Shown here piece after piece: positions 1-7,977 of a DNA stretch of 13,546 bases (its first letter is position 1; each line of letters begins with the position of its first letter). The notes beneath the pieces were generated by a model, which saw nothing but the letters and a program-made list of their open reading frames with translations, searched no databases and was not told the origin of the DNA. Source of the DNA: Bacteroidota bacterium (GTDB lineage Bacteria > Bacteroidota > Bacteroidia > Bacteroidales > Paludibacteraceae). The translations under genes were made by a program, and so were the position numbers. Where the stretch lies: the NCBI GenBank assembly GCA_017860335.1, contig JAFNAU010000030.1:1-13546 (forward strand). Direction: 5' to 3'.

Positions 1-486
1 TTCAGCTGGCAGGCCAACAGTAAACTCTCGTTTTACAGTAACTCGGGTTTAAACTACTCCCGTATGTCGGATCGGAGCGGAGAAACCGGACTTGAAAGGA
101 GCGGCTTTAATTACATGGTCTATCTCGGAGGCAACTACAAACTTCCAAAAGATTTTCGTCTGAGCTGGAATGGCAGTTACAATTCACCATATATATCCCT
201 GCAGGGAAAAGGTTCTCCCAATTATTATTACGGATTAAACCTGACGAAAAGTATGCTGAAACGCAAACTCAACATAACGCTCAACGCGAACAGCTTCATT
301 GAGAAAAACAAGACACGTAAATCATACACCGAAACGGCAACCTTCCGAAATGAAAATACAAGTATTTTCCCTGCACGGCGCATTGGTATATCGGTCAGTT
401 ACACCTTTGGTCAGATGAAGGAACAAATCAAAAAAGCACAACGCTCCATCAGCAATAATGATGTAAAAGGCGGAGGAGGAGAGTAA
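1..486 (+). CDS. Outer-membrane beta-barrel family protein, C-terminal part
   Basis: The frame is open from base 1, so the gene starts left of the window; 161 residues and the stop are visible. Seen: alternating polar/aromatic strands rich in Tyr, Asn and Ser (for example SLQGKGSPNYYYGLNL), and a final strand RRIGISVSYTFGQMKEQIKK followed by a short charged tail ending in KGGGGE. This ending closely resembles the large Bacteroidetes barrel proteins of the TonB-receptor-like family (Pfam OMP_b-brl_3, PF14905), where the last strand precedes a tail of the type 'SINNDDVKGGG'. Such proteins sit in the outer membrane, often with an N-terminal carboxypeptidase-like domain and plug, which would lie outside the window. 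The substrate cannot be told. It is convergent with smpB and shares its terminator. The family assignment is fairly sure; transport function is inference. Confidence 0.8.
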   Translation, partial: FSWQANSKLSFYSNSGLNYSRMSDRSGETGLERSGFNYMVYLGGNYKLPKDFRLSWNGSYNSPYISLQGKGSPNYYYGLNLTKSMLKRKLNITLNANSFIEKNKTRKSYTETATFRNENTSIFPARRIGISVSYTFGQMKEQIKKAQRSISNNDVKGGGGE

Positions 487-494
487 AAAATAAA

Positions 495-526
495 GCAGGG
501 AAACTGATGAGAATCAATTTCCCTGC
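495..526. terminator. Bidirectional intrinsic terminator between barrel gene and smpB
   Basis: A perfect 9-bp stem GCAGGGAAA (495-503) / TTTCCCTGC (518-526) with a 14-base loop lies 8 bases after the barrel stop and 25 bases from the smpB stop. On the + strand it is followed by GTTGTTTT. On the - strand it is followed by TTTATTTTTTACTC, a better T tract. It is placed exactly where two convergent genes need a shared terminator. Confidence 0.75.
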
Positions 527-551
527 GTTGTTTTATGAAATGCTAAATTTC

Positions 552-1007
552 TTACTTCTTAAATGCCCTGTCCATTTCCCGTTTATCATCCTTTTCTTTA
601 AGCGTCTGACGTTTGTCGTAGGTTTTCTTCCCACGCGCCAAACCAATTTCCATTTTTGCCCGTCCGTTTTCGTCGATAAAAAGTTTGATGGGAACAATAG
701 TGTTGCCGGTTTCTCTGGTTGCCCGTATCAATTTATTGAGTTCCTTCCGGTTGAGCAGAAGTTTCCGGTCGCGGCGGGGTTCGTGGTTGTTGTACGTTCC
801 GAAAAAATAGGTGGAGATATTCATATTCTTCACCCAAAGTTCGTCGCCGATAAAGGTACAGTACGTATCGGTCAGACCGGCTTTGCCATCGCGGATGGAT
901 TTTATTTCCGTTCCGAAAAGCTGAATGCCCGCCACATACCGGTCGAGTATCTCGTAATCGAACAACGCCCTTTTATTCTTGATAACTATATTTGATTTGT
1001 TGATCAT
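552..1007 (-). CDS. smpB: SsrA-binding protein SmpB
   Basis: SmpB is the tmRNA partner in trans-translation: it binds the tRNA-like end of tmRNA, occupies the decoding centre of stalled ribosomes and lets them be rescued with tagging of the nascent chain. Seen: an N-terminal NIVIKNKRALFDYEI segment, the family motif GIQLFGTEIKSIRDG (residues 27-41), LWVKNMNIS (57-65), the basic NHEPRRDRKLLL stretch (74-85), and the late GLARGKKTYDKR motif (122-133) followed by a Lys/Asp-rich tail that forms the decoding-centre helix in known SmpB. Length is 151 residues, normal for the family. The frame is open 38 codons further upstream, but that extension overlaps the preceding gene and has no family similarity, so the Met of MINKSNIVIK is the start. 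It lies 10 bases after the Yip1-family gene, so the two are probably cotranscribed. No ssrA gene is visible here. Confidence 0.96.
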   Translation of the reverse strand: MINKSNIVIKNKRALFDYEILDRYVAGIQLFGTEIKSIRDGKAGLTDTYCTFIGDELWVKNMNISTYFFGTYNNHEPRRDRKLLLNRKELNKLIRATRETGNTIVPIKLFIDENGRAKMEIGLARGKKTYDKRQTLKEKDDKREMDRAFKK

Positions 1008-1017
1008 AGCTTGTGAA

Positions 1018-1593
1018 TTAAATGTTTGGCAGCAGCCATTGAAGCAAATACCTGGCAATGAAAGGTGTAAAAATAACCATACCTGTAACCAGCAGTACAA
1101 AATTACTTCTTTCGTCCTCATCCATACCCATCACTCCTCTGCAACCATCCCAGACCAGATAAGCCGTAAAGACATTCAGCACCTTCAGAAAAAATAACCC
1201 GGGTAAAATAGCGGTAACTATCCTGAAAAAGTACATAAGACTGAATGAATAGAAAACCAACCGGGCTACATTTTCTTTCACCGCAAAATGAGGAAGATAC
1301 TTCGACAAGGTACGGATGCTGACCGAATAAGTCAGCAAATTCCCTGCCAGTAAAGAAACTGCAATTGTTATTCCTTTCAGAATTCCGATTGTAAGCCTTT
1401 TTTCATCAGCGTACAAAAAGCCGAATAACGAGCTGATAATAGTACAAATTAAAATAAAAGGTATTGTATATTGCAGAAAAACATCTTTCACTGTGCTTTT
1501 CTCAGCTGCTATCTCATCCCAAGCCGCTGTTGTATCGGCCGTAAGCTTCCATGTACGTATAAACAACTGTTTGAGTATGCCTGTCGTTTTCAT
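1018..1593 (-). CDS. Yip1-family integral membrane protein
   Basis: A 191-residue membrane protein with about five hydrophobic segments: roughly residues 42-62 (IPFILICTIISSLFGFLY), 70-90 (ILKGITIAVSLLAGNLLTYS), 108-128 (LVFYSFSLMYFFRIVTAILPG), 130-145 and a last one near 165-187. The soluble N-terminus contains TWDE-like sequence (TTAAWDEIAAE) and the layout matches the bacterial Yip1 family (PF04893). Molecular function in bacteria is not established to my knowledge. The frame also opens at a TTG at 1608, but ATG at 1593 is preferred. It is the first gene of a likely operon with smpB, 10 bases downstream. No functional link to trans-translation is claimed. Family call is moderately sure. 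Confidence 0.7.
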   Translation of the reverse strand: MKTTGILKQLFIRTWKLTADTTAAWDEIAAEKSTVKDVFLQYTIPFILICTIISSLFGFLYADEKRLTIGILKGITIAVSLLAGNLLTYSVSIRTLSKYLPHFAVKENVARLVFYSFSLMYFFRIVTAILPGLFFLKVLNVFTAYLVWDGCRGVMGMDEDERSNFVLLVTGMVIFTPFIARYLLQWLLPNI

Positions 1594-1688
1594 CTTTTCA
1601 AGCGGCAAAATTACATATATTTTCCTATTTGCCAGCTATTTTTTTGTTAATCAGTGAATAATTCACGCCATATACCCAAATTTCATAT

Positions 1689-1696
1689 CAAAATTA
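1689..1696 (-). promoter_or_regulatory. Candidate -7 element for the Yip1-smpB operon
   Basis: Read on the - strand the bases are TAATTTTG, a match to the Bacteroidetes -7 consensus TAnnTTTG. It would start transcription about 90 bases before the ATG at 1593. No TTTG is seen at the expected -33 spacing, and A+T-rich DNA gives such matches by chance, so this is a weak call. Confidence 0.3.
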
Positions 1697-1716
1697 TTTT
1701 TTCATTAAAAATTAAG

Positions 1717-1724
1717 TATATTTG
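1717..1724 (+). promoter_or_regulatory. Candidate -7 element for the DUF151 nuclease gene
   Basis: TATATTTG fits TAnnTTTG exactly and lies 41 bases before the ATG at 1766, leaving a leader of roughly 35 bases. The -33 region is only a T run (1697-1702) rather than a clear TTTG. The position between divergent genes supports it. Confidence 0.5.
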
Positions 1725-1765
1725 CTGTTCAATTAAAATTAACATAACTCAAAATCTACCGGTAA

Positions 1766-2368
1766 ATGACACATGAAATAAAGCTACATATCAGCGGAAT
1801 GGTTTATAATCAGTCACTTGGAGGAACCTATTCGTTAGTTTTAGCCGAAGATACAGGTCAGAAAAGGCGTTTCTCGGTTCTGATAGGCGAAGCCGAAGCC
1901 CAGTCCATCGCACTGAAGCTGAACAATGCCAAATCGCCCCGGCCACTTTCGCACGACCTGATGAATTCCATCATCAATATGCTGGAAGCTAAACTTACCA
2001 AAGTGGTGATTTACGACATGGTCAATGATATTTTTTATTCGGAAATTTATCTGCTTCACGACAATAAAACCGTTGTAGTTGATGCCCGAACCTCCGATGC
2101 TGTCGCGCTGGCAGTTCGAACCGACGCGCACATTTATATCAACTCGGATATTCTGGACATTGTAGGAACTGCCATCGATACAGAACAGGATGCCGAACTG
2201 GAAACAGAAATATCAGAATCTATCAGTCTTGACCGCCTCACAAACGAAATTCTGGTTAAACTGACGGACGAAAAACTGAAATTTTTTCTGGAAAAAGCGC
2301 TCGCTGAAGAACGATACGAAATCGCCGCCATGATCCGTGACGAGATAGAATTCAGAAAGAAACATTAA
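1766..2368 (+). CDS. Bifunctional nuclease family protein (DUF151) with UVR tail
   Basis: 200 residues with two parts. Residues about 1-135 match the DUF151 / bifunctional nuclease domain (PF02577): SLVLAEDTGQKRRFSVLIGEAEAQSIAL (22-50), a conserved His-Asp (LSHDLM, 61-66), and the family signature DARTSDAVALAVR (106-118) followed by IYINSDIL. Residues about 164-198 (LTDEKLKFFLEKALAEERYE, then IAAMIRDEI) form a UvrB/UvrC-type UVR motif, a helical hairpin that usually mediates protein contacts. Plant and archaeal members were reported to have nuclease activity; whether this one does is not shown by sequence. A highly acidic linker (140-155) joins the parts. The gene is followed 38 bases later by a nucleoside symporter gene with no terminator between, so an operon is likely. 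A role in nucleic-acid turnover is inference. Confidence 0.88.
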   Translation: MTHEIKLHISGMVYNQSLGGTYSLVLAEDTGQKRRFSVLIGEAEAQSIALKLNNAKSPRPLSHDLMNSIINMLEAKLTKVVIYDMVNDIFYSEIYLLHDNKTVVVDARTSDAVALAVRTDAHIYINSDILDIVGTAIDTEQDAELETEISESISLDRLTNEILVKLTDEKLKFFLEKALAEERYEIAAMIRDEIEFRKKH

Positions 2369-2406
2369 CAGAAAAAAGACATAAAAAACACACAAAATAA
2401 TCATAT

Positions 2407-3702
2407 ATGAATTTGAAATTTAGACTTACTATCATGAATTTCCTCCAGTTCTTCGTTTGGGGAGCCTGGATGATGACCCTCGGGCATTACGGATTTGTAG
2501 AAAAGCAATGGAACGGAGCCGAGTTTGGCCTTGTATTCTCTACCATGGGTTTTGCTTCTCTGATCATGCCCACCCTTTTTGGTATTATTGCCGACAAATG
2601 GAAGGCTAATTACGTTTACGCCCTGCTGCATCTGCTGTTTGGACTAACCATGTGTTTTCTGCCTCTTATCGATGCTCCCCTTCCGTTTTTCTGGGTTCTC
2701 TTTATCGCAATGTGTTTTTATATGCCTACCATCGGCCTGAACAACTCCATTGGTTTTACGGTACTGAAGAATGAGGGCAAAGATCCCACAACCTATTTTC
2801 CCCCGATTCGTGTATGGGGAACAGTCGGTTTTATTGCTGCCATGTGGATTACAAATGTATTTACCAAAGATTGGGGATTCGGTCAGAGTATAAAAGTATC
2901 CTTTATTATTTCAGCCATTTTCGCCTTTATATTGTCGCTGTTTTCTTTTATTTTTCTTCCTAAATCGGTCAGAAATGAAGAGAAAACAGTAGCAGCTAAA
3001 AAAACATTGGCTCAAAAACTTGGACTGGAAGCATTTATCTTATTCAAACAGAAGAAAATGGCTCTTTTCTTCATTTTCAGTTTGCTGCTTGGCGCTGCCC
3101 TTCAGCTGACCAATGCTTACGGCGACAGTTTTTTGCAGGATGCAAACGTGTTCCCCAAAGGTGAACTTATCAATAACTTTTCCACGATCATACTATCCGT
3201 TTCACAGATTTCTGAAACGCTGTTTATTCTTGCCATACCTTTCTTTATGAAAAAATTCGGGATCAAGAAAGTGATGCTTTTCAGTATGATCGCCTGGGTG
3301 CTGCGTTTCGGTTTGTTTGGAATAGCGCAGAATTCAATACCCGGATTTATACTGATTATTGCATCCTGCATCATTTATGGTATGGCTTTCGATTTTTTCA
3401 ATATTTCAGGCGCTTTGTTTGTTGAAAAAAACACCGATTCAAAAATACAATCCTCTGCACAGGGAGTTTTCATGCTGATGACCAATGGCGTTGGGGCTGT
3501 TATTGGAAATATCGTCGCCGGACTGGTGATAGCCAAATGGTTTGAACACCCGGCAATCATTGAGGGCAAAGAAATACTGGTAAAAGACTGGCAAGGCATC
3601 TGGTTAACTTTTTCTGCTTATGCATTAGTTGTCGCAGTACTTTTTGTCGTGTTTTTCAAATACAAACACAATCCCAAAGAGACAGAAAATTTCAAACATT
3701 AA
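2407..3702 (+). CDS. Nucleoside:H+ symporter, NupG-like MFS permease
   Basis: 431 residues, about twelve membrane segments, close to the roughly 418 of E. coli NupG. Seen: first helix with FLQFFVWGAWMMTLG (12-26), an MFS motif-A-like loop GIIADKW (59-65), MPTIGLNNSIGF (106-117), the family-typical RVWGTVGFI (135-143), a central cytoplasmic Lys-rich loop near residues 185-215, and a C-terminal half ending in VAVLFVVFFKYKHNP. These fit the nucleoside H+ symporter family (PF03825; NupG/XapB). It would import nucleosides across the inner membrane using the proton gradient. Exact substrate range is not readable from sequence, so no gene symbol is assigned. Likely cotranscribed with the DUF151 nuclease upstream; a strong terminator follows 38 bases after its stop. 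Confidence 0.88.
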   Translation: MNLKFRLTIMNFLQFFVWGAWMMTLGHYGFVEKQWNGAEFGLVFSTMGFASLIMPTLFGIIADKWKANYVYALLHLLFGLTMCFLPLIDAPLPFFWVLFIAMCFYMPTIGLNNSIGFTVLKNEGKDPTTYFPPIRVWGTVGFIAAMWITNVFTKDWGFGQSIKVSFIISAIFAFILSLFSFIFLPKSVRNEEKTVAAKKTLAQKLGLEAFILFKQKKMALFFIFSLLLGAALQLTNAYGDSFLQDANVFPKGELINNFSTIILSVSQISETLFILAIPFFMKKFGIKKVMLFSMIAWVLRFGLFGIAQNSIPGFILIIASCIIYGMAFDFFNISGALFVEKNTDSKIQSSAQGVFMLMTNGVGAVIGNIVAGLVIAKWFEHPAIIEGKEILVKDWQGIWLTFSAYALVVAVLFVVFFKYKHNPKETENFKH

Positions 3703-3740
3703 TTTTATCAGGAAAAAATAACAGCATTAAGAGCTGAACC

Positions 3741-3781
3741 ATACCCCGAAAGTTGATTAAAACTTTCGGGGTATCTTTTTT
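3741..3781 (+). terminator. Strong intrinsic terminator after the nucleoside symporter
   Basis: A perfect 14-bp stem ATACCCCGAAAGTT (3741-3754) / AACTTTCGGGGTAT (3761-3774) with a 6-base loop GATTAA, followed by CTTTTTT. This is the cleanest terminator in the window and closes the nuclease-symporter unit. The remaining bases to 3903 hold no gene. Confidence 0.93.
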
Positions 3782-3903
3782 GAAACAAATTAAAAAACAA
3801 AGATTATCACACTTCACATGATGGTTCTGAATCAGGAACAAAAAGCTGTAATTACAGATTTATGAAAACTGATATATTTCAAAGCAAATTAAATGCATAA
3901 AAA

Positions 3904-3934
3904 TTTGAATATATGTAAATTTAATTTATCTTTG
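3904..3934 (+). promoter_or_regulatory. Bacteroidetes-type promoter of the DUF3857 operon
   Basis: TTTG at 3904-3907, a 19-base spacer, then TATCTTTG at 3927-3934, an exact match to TAnnTTTG at the expected spacing. Transcription would start near 3940, leaving a leader of about 48 bases before the ATG at 3988. Position directly after a terminator and before a two-gene operon supports it. Confidence 0.75.
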
Positions 3935-3987
3935 TTTAGTTATATTCACTCATTGCCTTAACTATTAATTCCAAAAAAACATCGATC

Positions 3988-5961
3988 ATGAAAAGATTTA
4001 TTTTTCCGTTTTTCTTTCTTTTCTTTTTACCATTAGTGATTTTTTCACAGAATTTCAGTTTGAAATTTGGCAGTGTAACTGAAGATGAACTAAATATGAA
4101 AGCATATGAAAAAGACACGTCAGCAGCTGCTGTGGTTCTCTACGATATCGGCAACACATATTACATATATAGTTCTGACTTCCAGGTAGTAACTGAAAAT
4201 TCCAGAAAAATAAAAATACTAAAACAAGAGGGTACTAAATATGCTGATGTTGAATTAATATATTCTGCTTCGGACAACAATAGTGAATATATAAACAAAC
4301 TCGAAGCTTACACCTATAATCTCGAAAACGGAAAGATTGTAAAGTCAAAAGTAGAAAAGAATTATATTTTCGACGAAAAATCAAATAAAACATATCACCG
4401 GATTAAATTTACATTTCCTAATGTTAAAGCAGGCTCAATTCTTGAATTTAAATACAAGCGCACTTCCGGCAGATACTTCGATATCCCGGATAAAATAATG
4501 CAGGAAGATATTCCTATAAGATATATTTCTTATGAAATACTTATACCGGAATATTTCATTTATAATATCGAAAGCAGGGGTTATGAAAACATTAAAGCAA
4601 AAAATGAAATACAAAGGCAGACATTTACAATTATTTCGAATGTAAAAGGTTATACGGTAAGTTGCTCAAGCAATAAAAGCACCTATAGTATGACTGATGT
4701 TCCTGCCCTGAAAGATGAAGCTTATGTTTGGAATCTTGACGATTACAGATCGGCTGTCAGATTTGAACTTAATGGAACAAAATTCCCCAATTCCGATTAC
4801 AAACCATACACTAACACATGGGCTGACATTGAGAAATTGCTGAAAGAAAATTCCGAATTCCTGACTAATACAAAGAAATCGACCTCATTGGACGAAGCTA
4901 TAAAAATAAATAAAACCGGCAGCAACGATAAAGATAATATCCAAACGATTTTTTCGCTGATAAAAGGCAAGGTAAAATGGAATAACGAGTATTCCTTATT
5001 CGAGAATGAACCCAGGGAGGCTATTAAAAAAGGTACTGGTAACAATGCACAAATAAATTCAATATTAATCAGCACTCTCATGAAAGCAGGTTATAATGCG
5101 TATCCTGTACTCATTAGTCAGCGTTCATCGGGAAAACTCCCCTATTCTTATCCTTCCATTGACCGTTTATCAACATTTATTGTGGGAGTTGACGGATTTG
5201 ATGGTAAAGCATATTATCTGGACGGATCGTCAGACTACGGAGGTGTGAATATGATGCCTGTTGATCTGCTGGTGGAAAGAGGATATATCATTGACGATAC
5301 AAAAACTGAAAAATGGGTTGATCTGACTAACCTCGCAAATAACCGGGAAATTTATATAGTAACAGGCAAGCTGGATAAAGACGGAGTGATGAAAGCTACG
5401 CTGAATCATTATCTGAGCAATGAGGATGCATTTTATTTCAAAAAAGATTTTAAGGAATCGAAAGACTCTGCTGAATTTATTGAAAATTTTGAAACAAAGC
5501 ACGATATTAAAATCAGTAATGTTAATCTCAAAGGGATGGATATGTTATCAGCAGATGTTGAGAATACAATGGAGTTTACAAAAAATTACGAATTAGCCGG
5601 TGATTACATCTACATCAATCCGTTTATATTCAGAGATATAACATCAAATCCATTCACCAGCTCGGAAAGGAAACTTCCAATTGAATTTGCCTATCCTTAT
5701 GTTTATAATTATACAGCTACGATCCAGATACCTGAGAACTATACCATTTCCGAAATGCCTTCTGCCGTTAGAATCGTACTGAATGATAAACAGGGAAGTT
5801 GCCTTTACAATATCGCGCAGAATGGAAATAGCATCCTGGTGAACTACCGGTTCAATCTGAAACAAACCATTTTCCCCCATACCGATTATACAGCTATTCA
5901 GGGCTTCTGGGGTCAGGCAGCCACAAAAAATAATGAAATGATTGTTCTGAGAAAGAATTAA
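3988..5961 (+). CDS. Secreted DUF3857 protein with inactive transglutaminase-like domain
   Basis: 657 residues. A signal peptide is clear: MKRF, a Phe/Leu-rich core to residue 19, probable cut IFS|QN after residue 20. Residues about 70-200 resemble DUF3857 (RKIKILKQEGTKYADVELIY, later FTFPNVKAGSILEFKYK). Residues about 300-415 have the transglutaminase-like fold pattern, but the site that should hold the nucleophile reads GTGNNAQINS with Asn353 where the neighbouring paralogue has Cys, and the His site reads LSTFIV with Thr396. Only the Asp of YYLDGS (Asp412) is kept. The rest to 657 is beta-rich. It should therefore be exported to the periplasm or surface and lack protease or transglutaminase chemistry; a binding or scaffold role is inference. 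First gene of an operon, 12 bases before the next. Sampled stretches are more A+T-rich than flanking genes. Confidence 0.82.
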   Translation: MKRFIFPFFFLFFLPLVIFSQNFSLKFGSVTEDELNMKAYEKDTSAAAVVLYDIGNTYYIYSSDFQVVTENSRKIKILKQEGTKYADVELIYSASDNNSEYINKLEAYTYNLENGKIVKSKVEKNYIFDEKSNKTYHRIKFTFPNVKAGSILEFKYKRTSGRYFDIPDKIMQEDIPIRYISYEILIPEYFIYNIESRGYENIKAKNEIQRQTFTIISNVKGYTVSCSSNKSTYSMTDVPALKDEAYVWNLDDYRSAVRFELNGTKFPNSDYKPYTNTWADIEKLLKENSEFLTNTKKSTSLDEAIKINKTGSNDKDNIQTIFSLIKGKVKWNNEYSLFENEPREAIKKGTGNNAQINSILISTLMKAGYNAYPVLISQRSSGKLPYSYPSIDRLSTFIVGVDGFDGKAYYLDGSSDYGGVNMMPVDLLVERGYIIDDTKTEKWVDLTNLANNREIYIVTGKLDKDGVMKATLNHYLSNEDAFYFKKDFKESKDSAEFIENFETKHDIKISNVNLKGMDMLSADVENTMEFTKNYELAGDYIYINPFIFRDITSNPFTSSERKLPIEFAYPYVYNYTATIQIPENYTISEMPSAVRIVLNDKQGSCLYNIAQNGNSILVNYRFNLKQTIFPHTDYTAIQGFWGQAATKNNEMIVLRKN

Positions 5962-5973
5962 TACGACCGGATT

Positions 5974-7884
5974 ATGAAAAAGTTTTTTATCATTGCTATT
6001 TATTTTTTTACTTTCGTTTCATTTATCTGTGCAAAAAATGAACGTGCAGATCTGAATACTTCAGTAATTTCCGAGACACTAAGCAAGGATGCAAACGCAA
6101 TAATCAGAAACAACGAGATTTTCTTTGAATATATTTCTCCCGAAAGAGGCATACTAACAGAGAAAATGGAAATTACAATTTTGAATGAGAAAGGAAAGGA
6201 ACATGGGAACTTTTCCTATCCCGGGGATAAATATCGCACGTTATCAGATTTCTCGGGTGCTGTTTACGATTCTCAGGGTAATTTGATACGTAAATTAAAG
6301 AAATCTGAAATAGTCAGTTCGGAATGGTCCCAATATCTGGCGAGCGGTGACGTACACTACTTTATGAATATTGACCCTGTAATGTATCCTTATACCGTTG
6401 TTTACGAATATGCTGTTGAATATAAAAACGGCATTCTGACGTTTCCGGCTTTTGCTCCGCAAAGTTCACCGGATATTGCTGTAATAAAAAGTAAATATGA
6501 ATTAAGAGTACCTGAAAATACAGAAATAGACATTAAGGTTTTCAATGCTGAAAAGTTGCAGAAAGCTAAAAATGAAAAAAGTATTGACTTTTATATTGCC
6601 GAGATCAACAACCGGGCAGCTATTCAGGAAGAAACACTGATGCCCGATCAAAGTAACTACATACCATTGATACTGGCACGTCCGGTAAAGTTTATTTATG
6701 ACAAAGTTCCCGGTCAGATTACAGACTGGAACTCATTAGGTTCGTGGCAATATAATCTGTGGAAAGACCGTGATCTGCTTGACGAACCAACAAAACAAAA
6801 AATCAAAGACCTGACGGCTGGTACAACCTCTGATAGGGAAAAAATCAAAATTCTCTATGATTATTTAGGGGAAAACACACATTATCAAAATATTTCGCTT
6901 GGAATCGGAGGATATCAGCCAATGCTTGCTTCTGAAGTTTGCAGGATAGGTTTTGGAGATTGTAAAGGGCTGACAAATTATTTGCATGCCATGCTCAAAG
7001 TGATTGGAATTAAGTCAAATATCACAACTATCAAATCTTCTGAAAGTTCGAAAAGTATATTTACCGATTATGCTAATTTTACCCAGCTCAATCACGTTAT
7101 TCTTCAGGTACCACTTCCTGACGATACACTTTGGCTGGAAAGCACAAATACTGAAATTCCTTTTGGCTTTGTTCACAATGAAATTGCAGGGCATCATGCG
7201 CTTGTATTATCCGAAAAGGAAAGTAAAATCTGCACATTGCCGGATTATCCTGATTCATTAAGTATCGACAAGAATGTCTCGAATATCTCCGTTTCTGCCG
7301 ACGGCAAGGCAACCGGAAAAACAACTAATTTCAGTTTTGCAAAAGTATACGACGACTTCTGTTACATTGCCAAAGAAAAATACAGCGATCAGCTGGATAA
7401 AATGCGGTCCATGATTAAACTTCCGAACGCCGATGTATTCGGTATTTCAATGAAAGAAACCAAGTCTTCATTACCCTGCTTAGCCGTTGATATGAGCTGG
7501 AATTCTAGTATGTACGGAACTAAAACCGGAACCAGATTATTTTTACCGGCAAATCCGTTGCGGAGCGGAGAATATAATCTGAAGAAAAAGGAACGCAAAT
7601 TCGATATCGAAATACTTGATGGTTTCAGGGATGTTGATTCACTTCACCTTACTATTCCTGAGAATTTTGTTGTAGAAGCCATGCCGGCTCCGGTTAATAT
7701 CAAATCCCCTTTTGGAGATTTCAGTTCTTCAATTGTTGCAAAAGAAAACAACCTGCTGATAGTTCAAAACTTAAATATCAGCAGAGGGTACTGGAAAGCA
7801 TCAGTATACCCCGATCTGTTGGCTTTTTTTGAAAAAGTGAATAGTACCTATAAGGGAAAAATAATTATAAAGCCTAAAGAATAA
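5974..7884 (+). CDS. Secreted DUF3857 / transglutaminase-like protein with intact Cys-His
   Basis: 636 residues and a paralogue of the preceding gene. Signal peptide MKKFFIIAIYFFTFVSFICA with a probable cut after Ala20; the Cys at 19 does not sit in a lipobox, so it is probably not a lipoprotein. Residues about 48-200 resemble DUF3857 (TEKMEITILNEKGKEHGNF, VMYPYTVVYEYAVEY). The transglutaminase-like core (PF01841 type) is at about 270-395: GFGDCKGLTNYL with Cys330, LNHVIL with His374, and LWLEST with Glu389 at the place of the usual Asp; from memory, Glu here is common in Bacteroidetes relatives. The C-terminal 240 residues are beta-rich. Likely a periplasmic or surface cysteine peptidase or transglutaminase-like enzyme; substrate unknown. 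It starts 12 bases after its paralogue, so the pair is made together, and a terminator follows. Confidence 0.85.
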   Translation: MKKFFIIAIYFFTFVSFICAKNERADLNTSVISETLSKDANAIIRNNEIFFEYISPERGILTEKMEITILNEKGKEHGNFSYPGDKYRTLSDFSGAVYDSQGNLIRKLKKSEIVSSEWSQYLASGDVHYFMNIDPVMYPYTVVYEYAVEYKNGILTFPAFAPQSSPDIAVIKSKYELRVPENTEIDIKVFNAEKLQKAKNEKSIDFYIAEINNRAAIQEETLMPDQSNYIPLILARPVKFIYDKVPGQITDWNSLGSWQYNLWKDRDLLDEPTKQKIKDLTAGTTSDREKIKILYDYLGENTHYQNISLGIGGYQPMLASEVCRIGFGDCKGLTNYLHAMLKVIGIKSNITTIKSSESSKSIFTDYANFTQLNHVILQVPLPDDTLWLESTNTEIPFGFVHNEIAGHHALVLSEKESKICTLPDYPDSLSIDKNVSNISVSADGKATGKTTNFSFAKVYDDFCYIAKEKYSDQLDKMRSMIKLPNADVFGISMKETKSSLPCLAVDMSWNSSMYGTKTGTRLFLPANPLRSGEYNLKKKERKFDIEILDGFRDVDSLHLTIPENFVVEAMPAPVNIKSPFGDFSSSIVAKENNLLIVQNLNISRGYWKASVYPDLLAFFEKVNSTYKGKIIIKPKE

Positions 7885-7907
7885 TTCTTTCATACTCTGC
7901 AAAAAGC

Positions 7908-7945
7908 AATCAGCCAAAAAAAATGTTTTTTTTGGCTGATTTTAA
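7908..7945. terminator. Convergent terminator between DUF3857 operon and dnaB
   Basis: AATCAGCC plus eight A (7908-7923) pairs with eight T plus GGCTGATT (7926-7941), with the innermost bases forming the loop, then TTT on the + strand. The self-complementary A/T inner part lets the G+C stem AATCAGCC/GGCTGATT act in both directions. It lies 23 bases after one stop and about 33 bases from the dnaB stop on the other strand. Confidence 0.8.
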
Positions 7946-7977
7946 CAGGAATATTTAAAGCTGTTTCTTATTAATTT

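Noticed and set aside
507..995. 162-residue open frame on the + strand opposite smpB
   Set aside because: It is antisense to a clear SmpB gene and has no coherent protein character.
1008..1121. 38-codon N-terminal extension of SmpB with a hydrophobic segment
   Set aside because: It overlaps the end of the Yip1-family gene, has no SmpB similarity, and the shorter form has the normal length of 151 residues.
1594..1608. TTG start adding five residues to the Yip1-family protein
   Set aside because: ATG at 1593 is a better start codon and the added residues carry no recognisable feature.
1606..1613. Second TAnnTTTG match on the - strand (TAATTTTG) before the Yip1-family gene
   Set aside because: It would leave a leader of only a few bases and has no -33 element; the match at 1689-1696 fits better.
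3846..3857. Perfect 12-base palindrome CTGTAATTACAG upstream of the DUF3857 promoter
   Set aside because: A few such palindromes are expected by chance in 13.5 kb, it stands alone, and it lies about 70 bases above the promoter, so no operator is claimed.
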